Source: Lachnospiraceae bacterium UBA1721 (GTDB taxonomy: Bacteria > Bacillota > Clostridia > Lachnospirales > Lachnospiraceae). Taken from it: a stretch of 47,096 nucleotides of DNA. Made by a program: the position numbers and the translations under genes. Every line of letters starts with the position of its first letter. The first letter of the stretch is position 1. The DNA lies in NCBI GenBank assembly GCA_002317155.1, contig DCIR01000034.1, forward strand, positions 625-47,720, in the 5' to 3' direction. Positions 25,107-31,971 of the stretch are shown one piece after another. Under the pieces are notes generated by a model, which was not told the origin of the DNA, made no database searches, and worked only from the letters and a program-made list of their open reading frames with translations.

Positions 25107-26258
25107 TTAGAATACTCCGAATACTGCCATGAATGTACCGGCTGCAACTGCAGTACCGATAACGCCGGCAACATTGGGTCCCATTGCATGCATGAGAAGG
25201 AAGTTTGAAGGATCTGCTTCAGCACCAACCTTCTGAGATACACGGGCCGCCATAGGAACCGCAGATACGCCTGCTGATCCAATGAGAGGATTTACCTTAC
25301 CCTTGGTCGCAACACACATGAGCTTTCCGAAGAGAACACCTGCAGCTGTACCAAATGCGAAAGCAACAAGACCGAGAACTACGATCTTAAGTGTGCTTGC
25401 GTTAAGGAATGACTCAGCACTGGTAGTAGCACCTACTGAAGTTCCGAGGAGAATAACAACGATGTACATAAGTGCGTTTGAAGCAGTCTCGGTGAGCTGT
25501 CTTACAACGCCTGACTCCTTGAAAAGATTTCCGAGCATCAGCATACCAACGAGGGGAGCTGTGGTAGGAAGAAGGAGACATACAACGATAGTAACTACGA
25601 TAGGGAACAGAATTCTCTCAAGCTTAGATACAGGACGAAGCTGACCCATCTTGATTGCTCTTTCCTTCTTGGTAGTAAGAAGCTTCATAATAGGGGGCTG
25701 GATAATAGGAACCAGCGACATATATGAATATGCTGCTACCGCGATAGGTCCGAGAAGTGATGTCTGTCCAAGTTTACCGGCAAGGAAGATTGATGTAGGA
25801 CCATCTGCTCCGCCGATGATTGAAATTGCTGCTGCAGCCTTATCATTAAAGCCGAGTGCAATAGCTCCGAAGTATGCTGCAAAAATACCGAACTGTGCAG
25901 CAGCTCCGAGAAGAAAGCTCTTAGGGTTTGCAATGAGGGGACCGAAGTCTGTCATTGCACCTACACCCATGAAAATGAGTGAAGGAAGAATTGCAAGCTC
26001 ATCGAGCATGTAGAAGTAATACAGAAGACCGCCCTGTCCGTTGGCTGCACTCTCTGCACTTCGAATAATGTCAGGATAAATATTTACCAGGAGCATACCG
26101 AATGCAATGGGTACAAGAAGGAGCGGCTCAAATTCGTGGCGTATTGCCAGATAAAGGAAAAAGCAGGCAACAAGGATCATCAGGAAATTTCCCCATGTAA
26201 GACTGAAGAATGCTGTCTGATGAAGCAGGTTGCTCATTGTAGAGCCTATGTAAGCCAT
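25107..26258 (-). CDS. oadB: Sodium-translocating decarboxylase beta subunit
   Basis: Integral membrane subunit that decarboxylates carboxy-biotin and exports Na+. 383 residues with about ten helices. The region with the conserved aspartate is visible: SIIGGADGPTSIFLAGKLG. SAGVSAVPMAARVSQKVG and MHAMGPNVAGVIGTAVAAG near the C-terminus are also family signatures. GGAGG precedes the ATG. It is 32 bases after the biotin carrier gene. By sequence alone OadB, MmdB and GcdB cannot be told apart, so the substrate rests with the carboxyltransferases. Confidence 0.94.
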   Translation of the reverse strand: MAYIGSTMSNLLHQTAFFSLTWGNFLMILVACFFLYLAIRHEFEPLLLVPIAFGMLLVNIYPDIIRSAESAANGQGGLLYYFYMLDELAILPSLIFMGVGAMTDFGPLIANPKSFLLGAAAQFGIFAAYFGAIALGFNDKAAAAISIIGGADGPTSIFLAGKLGQTSLLGPIAVAAYSYMSLVPIIQPPIMKLLTTKKERAIKMGQLRPVSKLERILFPIVVTIVVCLLLPTTAPLVGMLMLGNLFKESGVVRQLTETASNALMYIVVILLGTSVGATTSAESFLNASTLKIVVLGLVAFAFGTAAGVLFGKLMCVATKGKVNPLIGSAGVSAVPMAARVSQKVGAEADPSNFLLMHAMGPNVAGVIGTAVAAGTFMAVFGVF

Positions 26259-26290
26259 AAGTTAACCTCCAAAGTTACATTAACAGTCGA

Positions 26291-26668
26291 TTAGTTCAAA
26301 GTTGCAAGAGTAGCGCCTGCCTCGATAGCATCACCAACAGCTACATCGATACTTGCAACAGTACCATCCTGGGGAGCAACTACGGGGATTTCCATCTTCA
26401 TAGCCTCGATGATGATAACAGCGTCGCCCTTCTTTACAGCATCGCCAACCTTCTTCTCAACCTTGAATACCTTACCTGCTGCACCGGCCTCAACCTTTAC
26501 AGAACCAGCGCCGGCTGCTGCCTTAGGTGCTGCTGCGGGAGCTGCTGCCTTGGGAGCTGCCTTAGGAGCTGCAGGAGCCTTTGCTGCTACGGGAGCACCA
26601 GAGGTTGCACCCTCTTCTACTACAACATCATATACATTTCCGTTTACGGTAATTGTATAGTTCTTCAT
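26291..26668 (-). CDS. Biotin carboxyl carrier protein of the decarboxylase
   Basis: 125 residues: a short N-terminal beta segment (MKNYTITVNGNVYDVVVEEG), a flexible Ala/Pro/Lys linker at residues 27-55, and a biotinyl domain at 56-125 with EAMKMEIPV (biotin on Lys91). The size and plan match the 1.3S subunit of Propionibacterium transcarboxylase and MmdC/GcdC carriers. The frame begins with TTG five codons earlier, but GGAGG lies within that stretch, so ATG 26666-26668 is the start. Located between the OadG-like gene and oadB. Confidence 0.94.
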   Translation of the reverse strand: MKNYTITVNGNVYDVVVEEGATSGAPVAAKAPAAPKAAPKAAAPAAAPKAAAGAGSVKVEAGAAGKVFKVEKKVGDAVKKGDAVIIIEAMKMEIPVVAPQDGTVASIDVAVGDAIEAGATLATLN

Positions 26669-26754
26669 TTTTATTTCCTCCAATTATATTAAAAATAATT
26701 ATAAAGTTTAGATTCATGCCCTTAGGCATTTGACATTTTCCGAACGGAAATGCT
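26669..26754 (-). other. Gap with small hairpins between OadG-like and biotin carrier genes
   Basis: 86 bases. TTTCCG-TTCGGAAA and GCC-TAAG-GGC hairpins follow the OadG-like stop without a T-run, so they may tune mRNA stability rather than stop transcription. Confidence 0.4.
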
Positions 26755-27576
26755 TTATCTTCTTCTGCGAATCGAACGTACTACATATCCCTCGGTAGTA
26801 GCAGATCCTTCGTATGCAGCAATAGCTGCAGCGATAACAGCTACAAGCTCAAGATCGTCGCTCTCATCAACAGTTTCATTTGCAATAATCTGATTTACAG
26901 CATTATCAATGCTCTTCTCAGTAGCACTCTTCTCTTCTTCCTTAGCCTTCTTGCCATCTGCGATTGATTTCTGAATCTTAGGAATAATTCCAAAGCATGA
27001 AATCAAAAGACAGATAAGAATAAGTACGATGAATACGGTGCTGATACCGATAAGAGTATTAAGTGCACCCTTTTCCATCTTCTCAGCCATTGTGAAGTTC
27101 TGAGTGATTGATGCAGATTCAAGCTTAAGGAACTGATCATTAGAGAAAATAATCTCTACAGTTGCATCACCGTTAGCACAGGTAACAGGAACAGTAATAA
27201 TAATCTGTTCTTCATTTGCTACCGCATCCATCTTATCGGTATCGATATTCTGGATTGAACCAAGAGTATCCTGAGCTGACTTAAAACTGGTGTATGCATT
27301 GTAGAATCCATAACCATCAGCCTCAGTACCCATTATGCTTCTTGCAGTGCCGGCAACCTCTTCCATGGTGTACTCATCCCAGGGAATGACTGTTCCGTAG
27401 TAAGCATCAAGTGTACCATCAACAGAATACTCAAGAATTTTGATAATAGAGGTAACATTTGACTCTGCCGCATCAATCTTGGTCTGCTGATATTCACTGT
27501 ACTGCTCTTTGCTTCCGCATGCAGTAAGTCCGATTGCACATAATACTGCAGCGACAAAGATAGTAATCTTCTTCAT
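26755..27576 (-). CDS. Lipoprotein/OadG-like fusion (decarboxylase gamma subunit)
   Basis: 273 residues. It begins with a lipoprotein signal (basic start, hydrophobic core, lipobox LTAC, Cys20). Residues 21-165 form an extracytoplasmic domain I do not recognise. At 170-195 there is one membrane helix (NTLIGISTVFIVLILICLLIS), then a charged cytosolic segment, and a C-terminus ELVAVIAAAIAAYEG with VVRSIRRRR, which is the OadG signature. OadG normally assembles the beta subunit with the carboxyltransferase and is only 80-130 residues. The long lipid-anchored outer domain is thus an addition. AGGTGG precedes the ATG; 15 bases separate it from mmdA. Confidence 0.88.
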   Translation of the reverse strand: MKKITIFVAAVLCAIGLTACGSKEQYSEYQQTKIDAAESNVTSIIKILEYSVDGTLDAYYGTVIPWDEYTMEEVAGTARSIMGTEADGYGFYNAYTSFKSAQDTLGSIQNIDTDKMDAVANEEQIIITVPVTCANGDATVEIIFSNDQFLKLESASITQNFTMAEKMEKGALNTLIGISTVFIVLILICLLISCFGIIPKIQKSIADGKKAKEEEKSATEKSIDNAVNQIIANETVDESDDLELVAVIAAAIAAYEGSATTEGYVVRSIRRRR

Positions 27577-27591
27577 GATTGCCCACCTTTC

Positions 27592-29019
27592 TTATACAGT
27601 TACATGCTTTTTATCAAATGCGATATCCTGCTTTGAAAGAAGCATCTCAAATGCGCCGATAACATACTTTCTGGTATCTGCAGGCTCTACAATCTGATCT
27701 ACATAGCCTCTTCTTGCAGCACTTGTAACATTGAGAGTAAGCTCTTCGTACTCTTTTGCCTTCTGGTCGATAACATCAGAGCCCTGTCCCTGGTACATAA
27801 TCTTGGCAGCAAGCTTGCTGTCCATGGTTCCGATCTGTGCATTAGGCCATGCCATTGTGATATCAGCGCCGATTGCCTTAGAGTTCATAACATTTGCAGC
27901 GGTACCGAAAGCCTTACCGATTACTACGTTAACCTTGGGAACTGAAGCACTTGCAAATGCAGCAGCAAGCTTAGCAGCAGCCTTGGCAATAACCTTCTCT
28001 GAAGCAACGGTTGCTTCATATCCGGTAACGTTGGTAAGTGAAAGTACAGGAATTTCAAAAGCATCACAGAAGTTAATGAACTCTGCAGCCTTCTCGCATC
28101 CTGCAGCGGTAAGAACCGCATCAAACTTCTTGCCCTCAGAATCCTCATCGGGAAGAATCTCGGTTCTGTTAGCTACAGCACCAATGGTAACACCATCAAG
28201 TCTGATGAATCCGGTAACCATCTCAGGTGCATAAGCAGCCTTAACCTCAAGGAAGTCGCTGTCATCTGCGATAACCTTAAGAGCCTCGGCAGTATCACCA
28301 ACAAATCCCTCAAGTCCGTCGAAAGTACGGTTGAGATCGTCAGTGCACTCTACATCATTTACATCAAAATTATTGGCAGGAAGGAAATCTACAAGGCTTC
28401 TGATCTTATCGAAAAGCTCATCTTCATCTGCCACTACATCTGCAAGACCTGCCTCAGCTGACTGGAATGCAGCGCTTGAAGTATCATTCTTAGCAGTTGT
28501 ATTACCTGCAAGAGCATTGGGAGCATTTACAAAAAGCTTTCCATCCTTCTCAAGCATGTAAGTAAAATCGGTAAGTGTAGGGAAAAGAGCAAGTCCGCCG
28601 CCACAAGTACCAACAATTGCAGTAATCTGGGGAATAACGCCTGATGCAGCTACCTGCTTAGCGTAAACCTGACCAAATGCATTAAGTGCGTCAGTAGCTT
28701 CCTGAAGTCTGAGACCTGCGCAATCGATAAATCCGATTACAGGAGCTCCCATTTTCATAGCAAGATCATAGATATTAACGATCTTACGTGCGTGCATCTC
28801 ACCGATTGTTCCGCCAAGAACAGATGCATCCTGACTGTATACGTAAACGAGGCTTTCATTAATTGTTCCGTAGCCTGTTACGCAGCCGTCAGAAGGTGTT
28901 TCAGTCGGTTTCATATTGAAGTCTGTAGCTCTTGCTGTTACAAGGCCGCCGATTTCAACGAAACTGTTGTCATCGAGCAGGGCATTAATACGTCCGCTCG
29001 CTCCTAAAGTAGTACTCAT
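27592..29019 (-). CDS. mmdA: Acyl-CoA carboxyltransferase (MmdA-like, 12S-like)
   Basis: 475 residues of the carboxyltransferase family that exchanges carboxyl groups between acyl-CoA and biotin (methylmalonyl-, malonyl- or glutaconyl-CoA). It begins ASGRINALLDDNSFVEIGG. The N-terminal half carries the oxyanion motif region IVGTCGGGLALFPTLTDF; the C-terminal half has VMNSKAIGADITMAWPNAQIGTM. It is slightly shorter than the 510-525 residues of typical MmdA or transcarboxylase 12S, and the usual GPCAGG motif reads GTCGGG. First gene of its operon, with GGAGG before the ATG and a good promoter upstream. The acyl-CoA substrate cannot be decided from sequence here. Confidence 0.9.
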   Translation of the reverse strand: MSTTLGASGRINALLDDNSFVEIGGLVTARATDFNMKPTETPSDGCVTGYGTINESLVYVYSQDASVLGGTIGEMHARKIVNIYDLAMKMGAPVIGFIDCAGLRLQEATDALNAFGQVYAKQVAASGVIPQITAIVGTCGGGLALFPTLTDFTYMLEKDGKLFVNAPNALAGNTTAKNDTSSAAFQSAEAGLADVVADEDELFDKIRSLVDFLPANNFDVNDVECTDDLNRTFDGLEGFVGDTAEALKVIADDSDFLEVKAAYAPEMVTGFIRLDGVTIGAVANRTEILPDEDSEGKKFDAVLTAAGCEKAAEFINFCDAFEIPVLSLTNVTGYEATVASEKVIAKAAAKLAAAFASASVPKVNVVIGKAFGTAANVMNSKAIGADITMAWPNAQIGTMDSKLAAKIMYQGQGSDVIDQKAKEYEELTLNVTSAARRGYVDQIVEPADTRKYVIGAFEMLLSKQDIAFDKKHVTV

Positions 29020-29052
29020 AGGTTCCTAACCTCCATAAAAAATTTATACGGT

Positions 29053-29067
29053 TGCAATAAAATTGCA
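29053..29067. promoter_or_regulatory. TGCAAT-AAA-ATTGCA dyad in the mmdA leader
   Basis: Perfect 6-bp inverted repeat with a 3-base spacer, between the promoter and the gene. A related dyad is found at 29133-29145. Confidence 0.4.
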
Positions 29068-29088
29068 GTACATGTAATTTCTGATGAT

Positions 29089-29117
29089 ATTGTATTCGTG
29101 CCATCTGCATCATACAA
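29089..29117 (-). promoter_or_regulatory. Promoter of the mmdA operon
   Basis: TTGTAT (29112-29117) and TACAAT (29089-29094) with a 17-base spacer on the minus strand, about 70 bases upstream of mmdA. Confidence 0.6.
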
Positions 29118-29132
29118 AATCTGCTATAAGCA

Positions 29133-29145
29133 TTGCATTTTGCAA
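29133..29145. promoter_or_regulatory. TTGCA-TTT-TGCAA dyad upstream of the mmdA promoter
   Basis: Perfect 5-bp inverted repeat with a 3-base spacer. Its half-site TTGCA is shared with the dyad in the leader; the two centres are 79 bp apart and flank the promoter. Confidence 0.4.
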
Positions 29146-29191
29146 AAAAAATCACAAATTACCCCATCATCACAATCTCTGTTATAATAAC

Positions 29192-29225
29192 ATAAAAAAT
29201 GCGACTCGCATAGAGCAAATCGCAT
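29192..29225 (-). terminator. Terminator of the scpA-scpB transcript
   Basis: On the minus strand ATGCGA pairs with TCGCAT, extended by TTTGC/GCGAG with wobble pairs to 11 bp, followed by TTTTTT. A T-run on the plus side makes it look bidirectional. Confidence 0.85.
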
Positions 29226-29257
29226 CGTTTTTTTATCAATATTTATCATTCTTTGCG

Positions 29258-29313
29258 TATCCGCGGTCTCACAACACCTTTGTTGTACATGGTATGTACT
29301 TAGGTTGCGGATA
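29258..29313 (-). other. Three-way-junction-like element directly after scpB
   Basis: An outer 7-bp stem (TATCCGC 29258-29264 with GCGGATA 29307-29313) closes two internal hairpins: ACAACA-CCTT-TGTTGT (29271-29286) and TACAT-GGT-ATGTA (29286-29298). It starts one base after the scpB stop and lies upstream of the scpB terminator, so it would be the 3' untranslated region. Not a tRNA and not a structure I recognise. Confidence 0.55.
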
Positions 29314-29314
29314 A

Positions 29315-29884
29315 CTATATGTTCAGTTTAACCTGAACCTCTTCTTCCGCCTGCTTCTTAAACTCTTCGATCTGAACCGGATTAAGCTCCGGAAGATCAT
29401 CGAGACTATGAACTCCAAAACATCTCAAGAACTGCTCTGTCGTGCCAAAAAGCAAAGGTCTTCCGGGCGCATCCAGTCTTCCGAGTTCCTGAATCAAATC
29501 ATACTCAAGCAATTTATTAATCGCAAAATCACTTGAAACACCTCTCACCTTCTCAACCTCTACTCTGGTAACAGGCTGCTTGTAAGCGATGATTGATAAT
29601 GTCTCAAGCACAGTATCTGACAACGTAAACTTTGGAGCATTCTTGGCAATCTTAATAAGATAATCATATATTTCCGGCTTAGTACAAAGCTGTACCTTAT
29701 CTTCAAACCAGGTAAGCATTATTCCCCTGCCTTCGTTTTGATACTCTTCTGCCATCTCTTCGAGAATCTTACGTGTTTTTCTTTTATCTTCCTCAATGGT
29801 CTCGGCCAGTCTTCCCAAATCGATAGCATCACCCATCGAAAAGAGAATACCCTCGAGCACCGCCTTTGCAGCATTCTTATCCAT
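29315..29884 (-). CDS. scpB: Segregation and condensation protein B
   Basis: 189 residues. Winged-helix subunit that binds ScpA and, with SMC, compacts and segregates the chromosome. Motifs: AAKAVLEGILFSMGDAI at the start, LSIIAYKQPVTRVEVEKVRG and GRPLLFGTTEQFLRCFGV, all typical of ScpB. AAGGA lies about 10 bases before the ATG. It follows scpA by 27 bases. The stop (TAG) abuts a structured element. Confidence 0.96.
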   Translation of the reverse strand: MDKNAAKAVLEGILFSMGDAIDLGRLAETIEEDKRKTRKILEEMAEEYQNEGRGIMLTWFEDKVQLCTKPEIYDYLIKIAKNAPKFTLSDTVLETLSIIAYKQPVTRVEVEKVRGVSSDFAINKLLEYDLIQELGRLDAPGRPLLFGTTEQFLRCFGVHSLDDLPELNPVQIEEFKKQAEEEVQVKLNI

Positions 29885-29911
29885 TGTATATCTATCCTTA
29901 TTGCAAACTAA

Positions 29912-30658
29912 TTACGCGATATTTGAAGTTATAATTATATCATCAAACAATTCATTCTGTGTGATAGTAATATCACCGTCATGCATCATTTCAAGAATAA
30001 TCATAAAAGTTACTATCAGTTCCGCCTTGCTTTTCTGCTTTTCCAGAAGGCTTGTAAAACTAAATGTCTTGTGTGTCTGGACAAAAGCTCTCACATACAA
30101 AAGCTTAATATCCATATCGATCTCTTCCTTTTCAATATTTCCATACTGACTGCGGATAGGATCGATTCTGCTCTCCTGTCTTCGGATGATTGTCTTAAAC
30201 AGCTCATGCAATTTCGACAGGTTCATATCACCGATAAGTTCATCATAATCTACCGGAGGTACATAGGAAGTAACTTCCTTAGGCAGCTTCTTCGAGCGAT
30301 AATAAACATTCGCCGCTTCCAACTGAAGATCTTTAAGCTCCAAAGACATATACTTATACATCTTATACTCAAGCAGTTTTTCCACGAGTTCGGATCTGGG
30401 ATCGATTTCCTCTCCTTCTTCATCCACCTCGGGCGGCAAAAGCATCTTACACTTAATATCTACAAGCGTAGCCGCCATTACCAAGAACTCGCTCATGACG
30501 TTCATATCTCTCGACGGCATCTGCTTAATATACTCAAGATACTGCTCAGTAATCTCTACAATCGGAATATCATAGATATCTATTTTATTTTTCTCAATCA
30601 GGTGTAGTAGCAGGTCCAGCGGGCCCTCAAACACCTCTAATTTAACAGGAATAGCCAT
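29912..30658 (-). CDS. scpA: Segregation and condensation protein A (kleisin)
   Basis: 248 residues. Bridges the SMC heads. VKLEVFEGPLDLLLHLIEKNKIDIYDIPI (read in parts) is the family N-terminus; SEFLVMAATLVDIKCKMLLP, and a C-terminal winged helix follow. There is no Shine-Dalgarno before the ATG at 30656-30658, while a consensus promoter ends six bases upstream, so the mRNA is probably leaderless. It lies 41 bases after the metallophosphoesterase stop. Confidence 0.95.
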   Translation of the reverse strand: MAIPVKLEVFEGPLDLLLHLIEKNKIDIYDIPIVEITEQYLEYIKQMPSRDMNVMSEFLVMAATLVDIKCKMLLPPEVDEEGEEIDPRSELVEKLLEYKMYKYMSLELKDLQLEAANVYYRSKKLPKEVTSYVPPVDYDELIGDMNLSKLHELFKTIIRRQESRIDPIRSQYGNIEKEEIDMDIKLLYVRAFVQTHKTFSFTSLLEKQKSKAELIVTFMIILEMMHDGDITITQNELFDDIIITSNIA

Positions 30659-30664
30659 AAATTT

Positions 30665-30693
30665 ATTATATGTATAATCTAATATAGTAGCAA
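30665..30693 (-). promoter_or_regulatory. scpA promoter placing +1 on the ATG
   Basis: TTGCTA (30688-30693), 17-base spacer, TATAAT (30665-30670). Six bases then separate the -10 from the scpA ATG, so the expected start site is the A of the ATG. No ribosome binding site intervenes. Confidence 0.65.
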
Positions 30694-30699
30694 GTCTGT

Positions 30700-31557
30700 C
30701 TATCTTTCAAAATCAATTACAACCAAATCGCCCGGATTAAACATTCTAAACGGCAATGTGTGCGCTCCGAGCCCACGCGATACCACCATCGAAGCTTTAC
30801 CTTCGGTAAATTCTCCCCCATCATACTTTGGAAAGAACGCTATGTTGGGAGACAAAACGCCTTTATTAATAATAGGTATTCTGACTATGCCTCCATGGAC
30901 ATGTCCCGAAAGGACAAGATCAGCCCCGTATTCTGCATAATCCTTAAAAAAGTACGGATTATGTGCAATCAAAATTGAGTACTTTTTTGAATCGGGCTTT
31001 CCAAGGCACTTATCCAGTTCGCCTTTTTCTATGGTTTCCGGCTTAAACCTTATATAATGATTTCTTGCAAGATCCAAGCCTATAATCTCAACACCGTATT
31101 CATCCAGTATTTCTCGCGAATTAACAAGATGATGAATATTCAGTTCCTTCAACTTATCAGTAAACTCATCATATCTGTTACCGTAATCCTCTCTGTAAAG
31201 ATTCATACGAGTCTCATGATTACCGTTTCCGTAATAAATCGGGAACTCCGGTGCCAATTTTCCTAAGAGTTCAAATGCAGTTTCTAAATCAGCCGAAGGA
31301 TGTCCGTTCATTATATCACCCGCAATAAGTACAATATCGGGATGTTCTTTTCGAACAGCTTCCACAAGCCTGTCATTGTTCGGACCGTACTTTTTATTAT
31401 GAAGGTCCGAAATCACCACAGCTCTGAAAGGCTTTTTTATTTTTCTGTTTTTATATTTATAATTGCTGACCGTAAATCTGTTGGTATCAAAAATAGCAAC
31501 CCATATAAGGGCCAGTATTATCAACAGCACTACAGCCAGAATAATATCTTTCATCAT
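30700..31557 (-). CDS. Membrane-anchored metallophosphoesterase (YkuE-like)
   Basis: About 285 residues. One N-terminal membrane helix (MKDIILAVVLLIILALIWVA), then a calcineurin-like phosphoesterase: VVISDLHNKKYG (Asp, His), LIAGDIMNG (Asp), YYGNGNHE (Asn, His), LIAHNPYFF and SGHVHGG (metal-ligand histidines). Homologues are UDP-sugar-lipid or other phosphodiester hydrolases; the substrate here is unknown. The open frame runs upstream into the rpsU terminator hairpin, so I start at ATG 31555-31557; its Shine-Dalgarno is poor. It is downstream of rpsU, separated by a strong terminator. Confidence 0.86.
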   Translation of the reverse strand: MMKDIILAVVLLIILALIWVAIFDTNRFTVSNYKYKNRKIKKPFRAVVISDLHNKKYGPNNDRLVEAVRKEHPDIVLIAGDIMNGHPSADLETAFELLGKLAPEFPIYYGNGNHETRMNLYREDYGNRYDEFTDKLKELNIHHLVNSREILDEYGVEIIGLDLARNHYIRFKPETIEKGELDKCLGKPDSKKYSILIAHNPYFFKDYAEYGADLVLSGHVHGGIVRIPIINKGVLSPNIAFFPKYDGGEFTEGKASMVVSRGLGAHTLPFRMFNPGDLVVIDFER

Positions 31558-31569
31558 ATTTATATTATT

Positions 31570-31601
31570 GAAAAAAGCCCCTGACATAGAGCCAGGGGCT
31601 T
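31570..31601 (-). terminator. Terminator of rpsU
   Basis: AAGCCCCTG (31575-31583) pairs with CAGGGGCTT (31593-31601), 9 bp with a 9-base loop, followed on the minus strand by six T. Confidence 0.93.
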
Positions 31602-31612
31602 GATTATTCGTA

Positions 31613-31789
31613 TTAGTTAAACTTACGCTTTCTTGCAGCTTCAGACTTCTTCTTACGTCTTACGCTGGGCTTCTCGTAATGCTCACGCTTACGAATCTCC
31701 TGCTGGATGCCGGCCTTTGCACAGCTTCTCTTGAAGCGGCGAAGTGCGCTGTCCAGAGACTCATTCTCTTTTACGATAACGCTTGACAT
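31613..31789 (-). CDS. rpsU: 30S ribosomal protein S21
   Basis: 58-residue basic protein of the small ribosomal subunit. MSSVIVKENESLDSALRRFK and the Arg/Lys-rich tail (YEKPSVRRKKKSEAARKRKF) are diagnostic. ATG 31787-31789 follows GGGAGG at about 10 bases; a longer in-frame start further upstream is unlikely. It has its own consensus promoter and terminator and so is a single-gene unit. Confidence 0.97.
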   Translation of the reverse strand: MSSVIVKENESLDSALRRFKRSCAKAGIQQEIRKREHYEKPSVRRKKKSEAARKRKFN

Positions 31790-31811
31790 GCTTTTCTGAC
31801 CTCCCTTCAGT

Positions 31812-31861
31812 CCCAAGTAATTGACTGATTGGGTTATTTTCGTAACTTGTATAAAACAAGT
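31812..31861 (-). other. Two hairpins in the rpsU leader
   Basis: CCCAA (31812-31816) pairs with TTGGG (31829-31833), and ACTTGT (31845-31850) with ACAAGT (31856-31861). Both fall inside the predicted 75-base 5' leader, so they may regulate rpsU; no T-run follows. Confidence 0.4.
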
Positions 31862-31870
31862 CCGCTACAC

Positions 31871-31899
31871 ATCATAACAAAATATTCCCGTATAGTCAA
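31871..31899 (-). promoter_or_regulatory. rpsU promoter
   Basis: TTGACT (31894-31899), exactly 17 bases, TATGAT (31871-31876) on the minus strand: close to the housekeeping consensus. Confidence 0.75.
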
Positions 31900-31944
31900 C
31901 AATGAATTTAAATTCTTATAACAATTCAGTATCGCAAACAACTA

Positions 31945-31971
31945 TGATGTCACAAGTTACTCAAGACATCA
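31945..31971 (-). terminator. Possible weak terminator after the Nudix gene
   Basis: TGATGTC (31945-31951) pairs with GACATCA (31965-31971), which includes the Nudix stop codon. The following sequence (AGTTGTTTG) is a poor T-run, so termination of the long flagellar transcript here is uncertain. Confidence 0.35.

Noticed and set aside
29084..29314. Possible small plus-strand gene upstream of mmdA
   Set aside because: Runs through a promoter, a terminator and a hairpin element and has no SD; sequence shows no protein-like pattern.
31552..31570. Third leaderless start for the metallophosphoesterase
   Set aside because: The sequence before the ATG is AT-rich but the hexamer at the right distance is AATAAT with no -35; evidence too weak.
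31555..31600. Longer metallophosphoesterase starting inside the rpsU terminator
   Set aside because: The extra N-terminal codons are the terminator stem; the hydrophobic helix begins properly at the downstream ATG.
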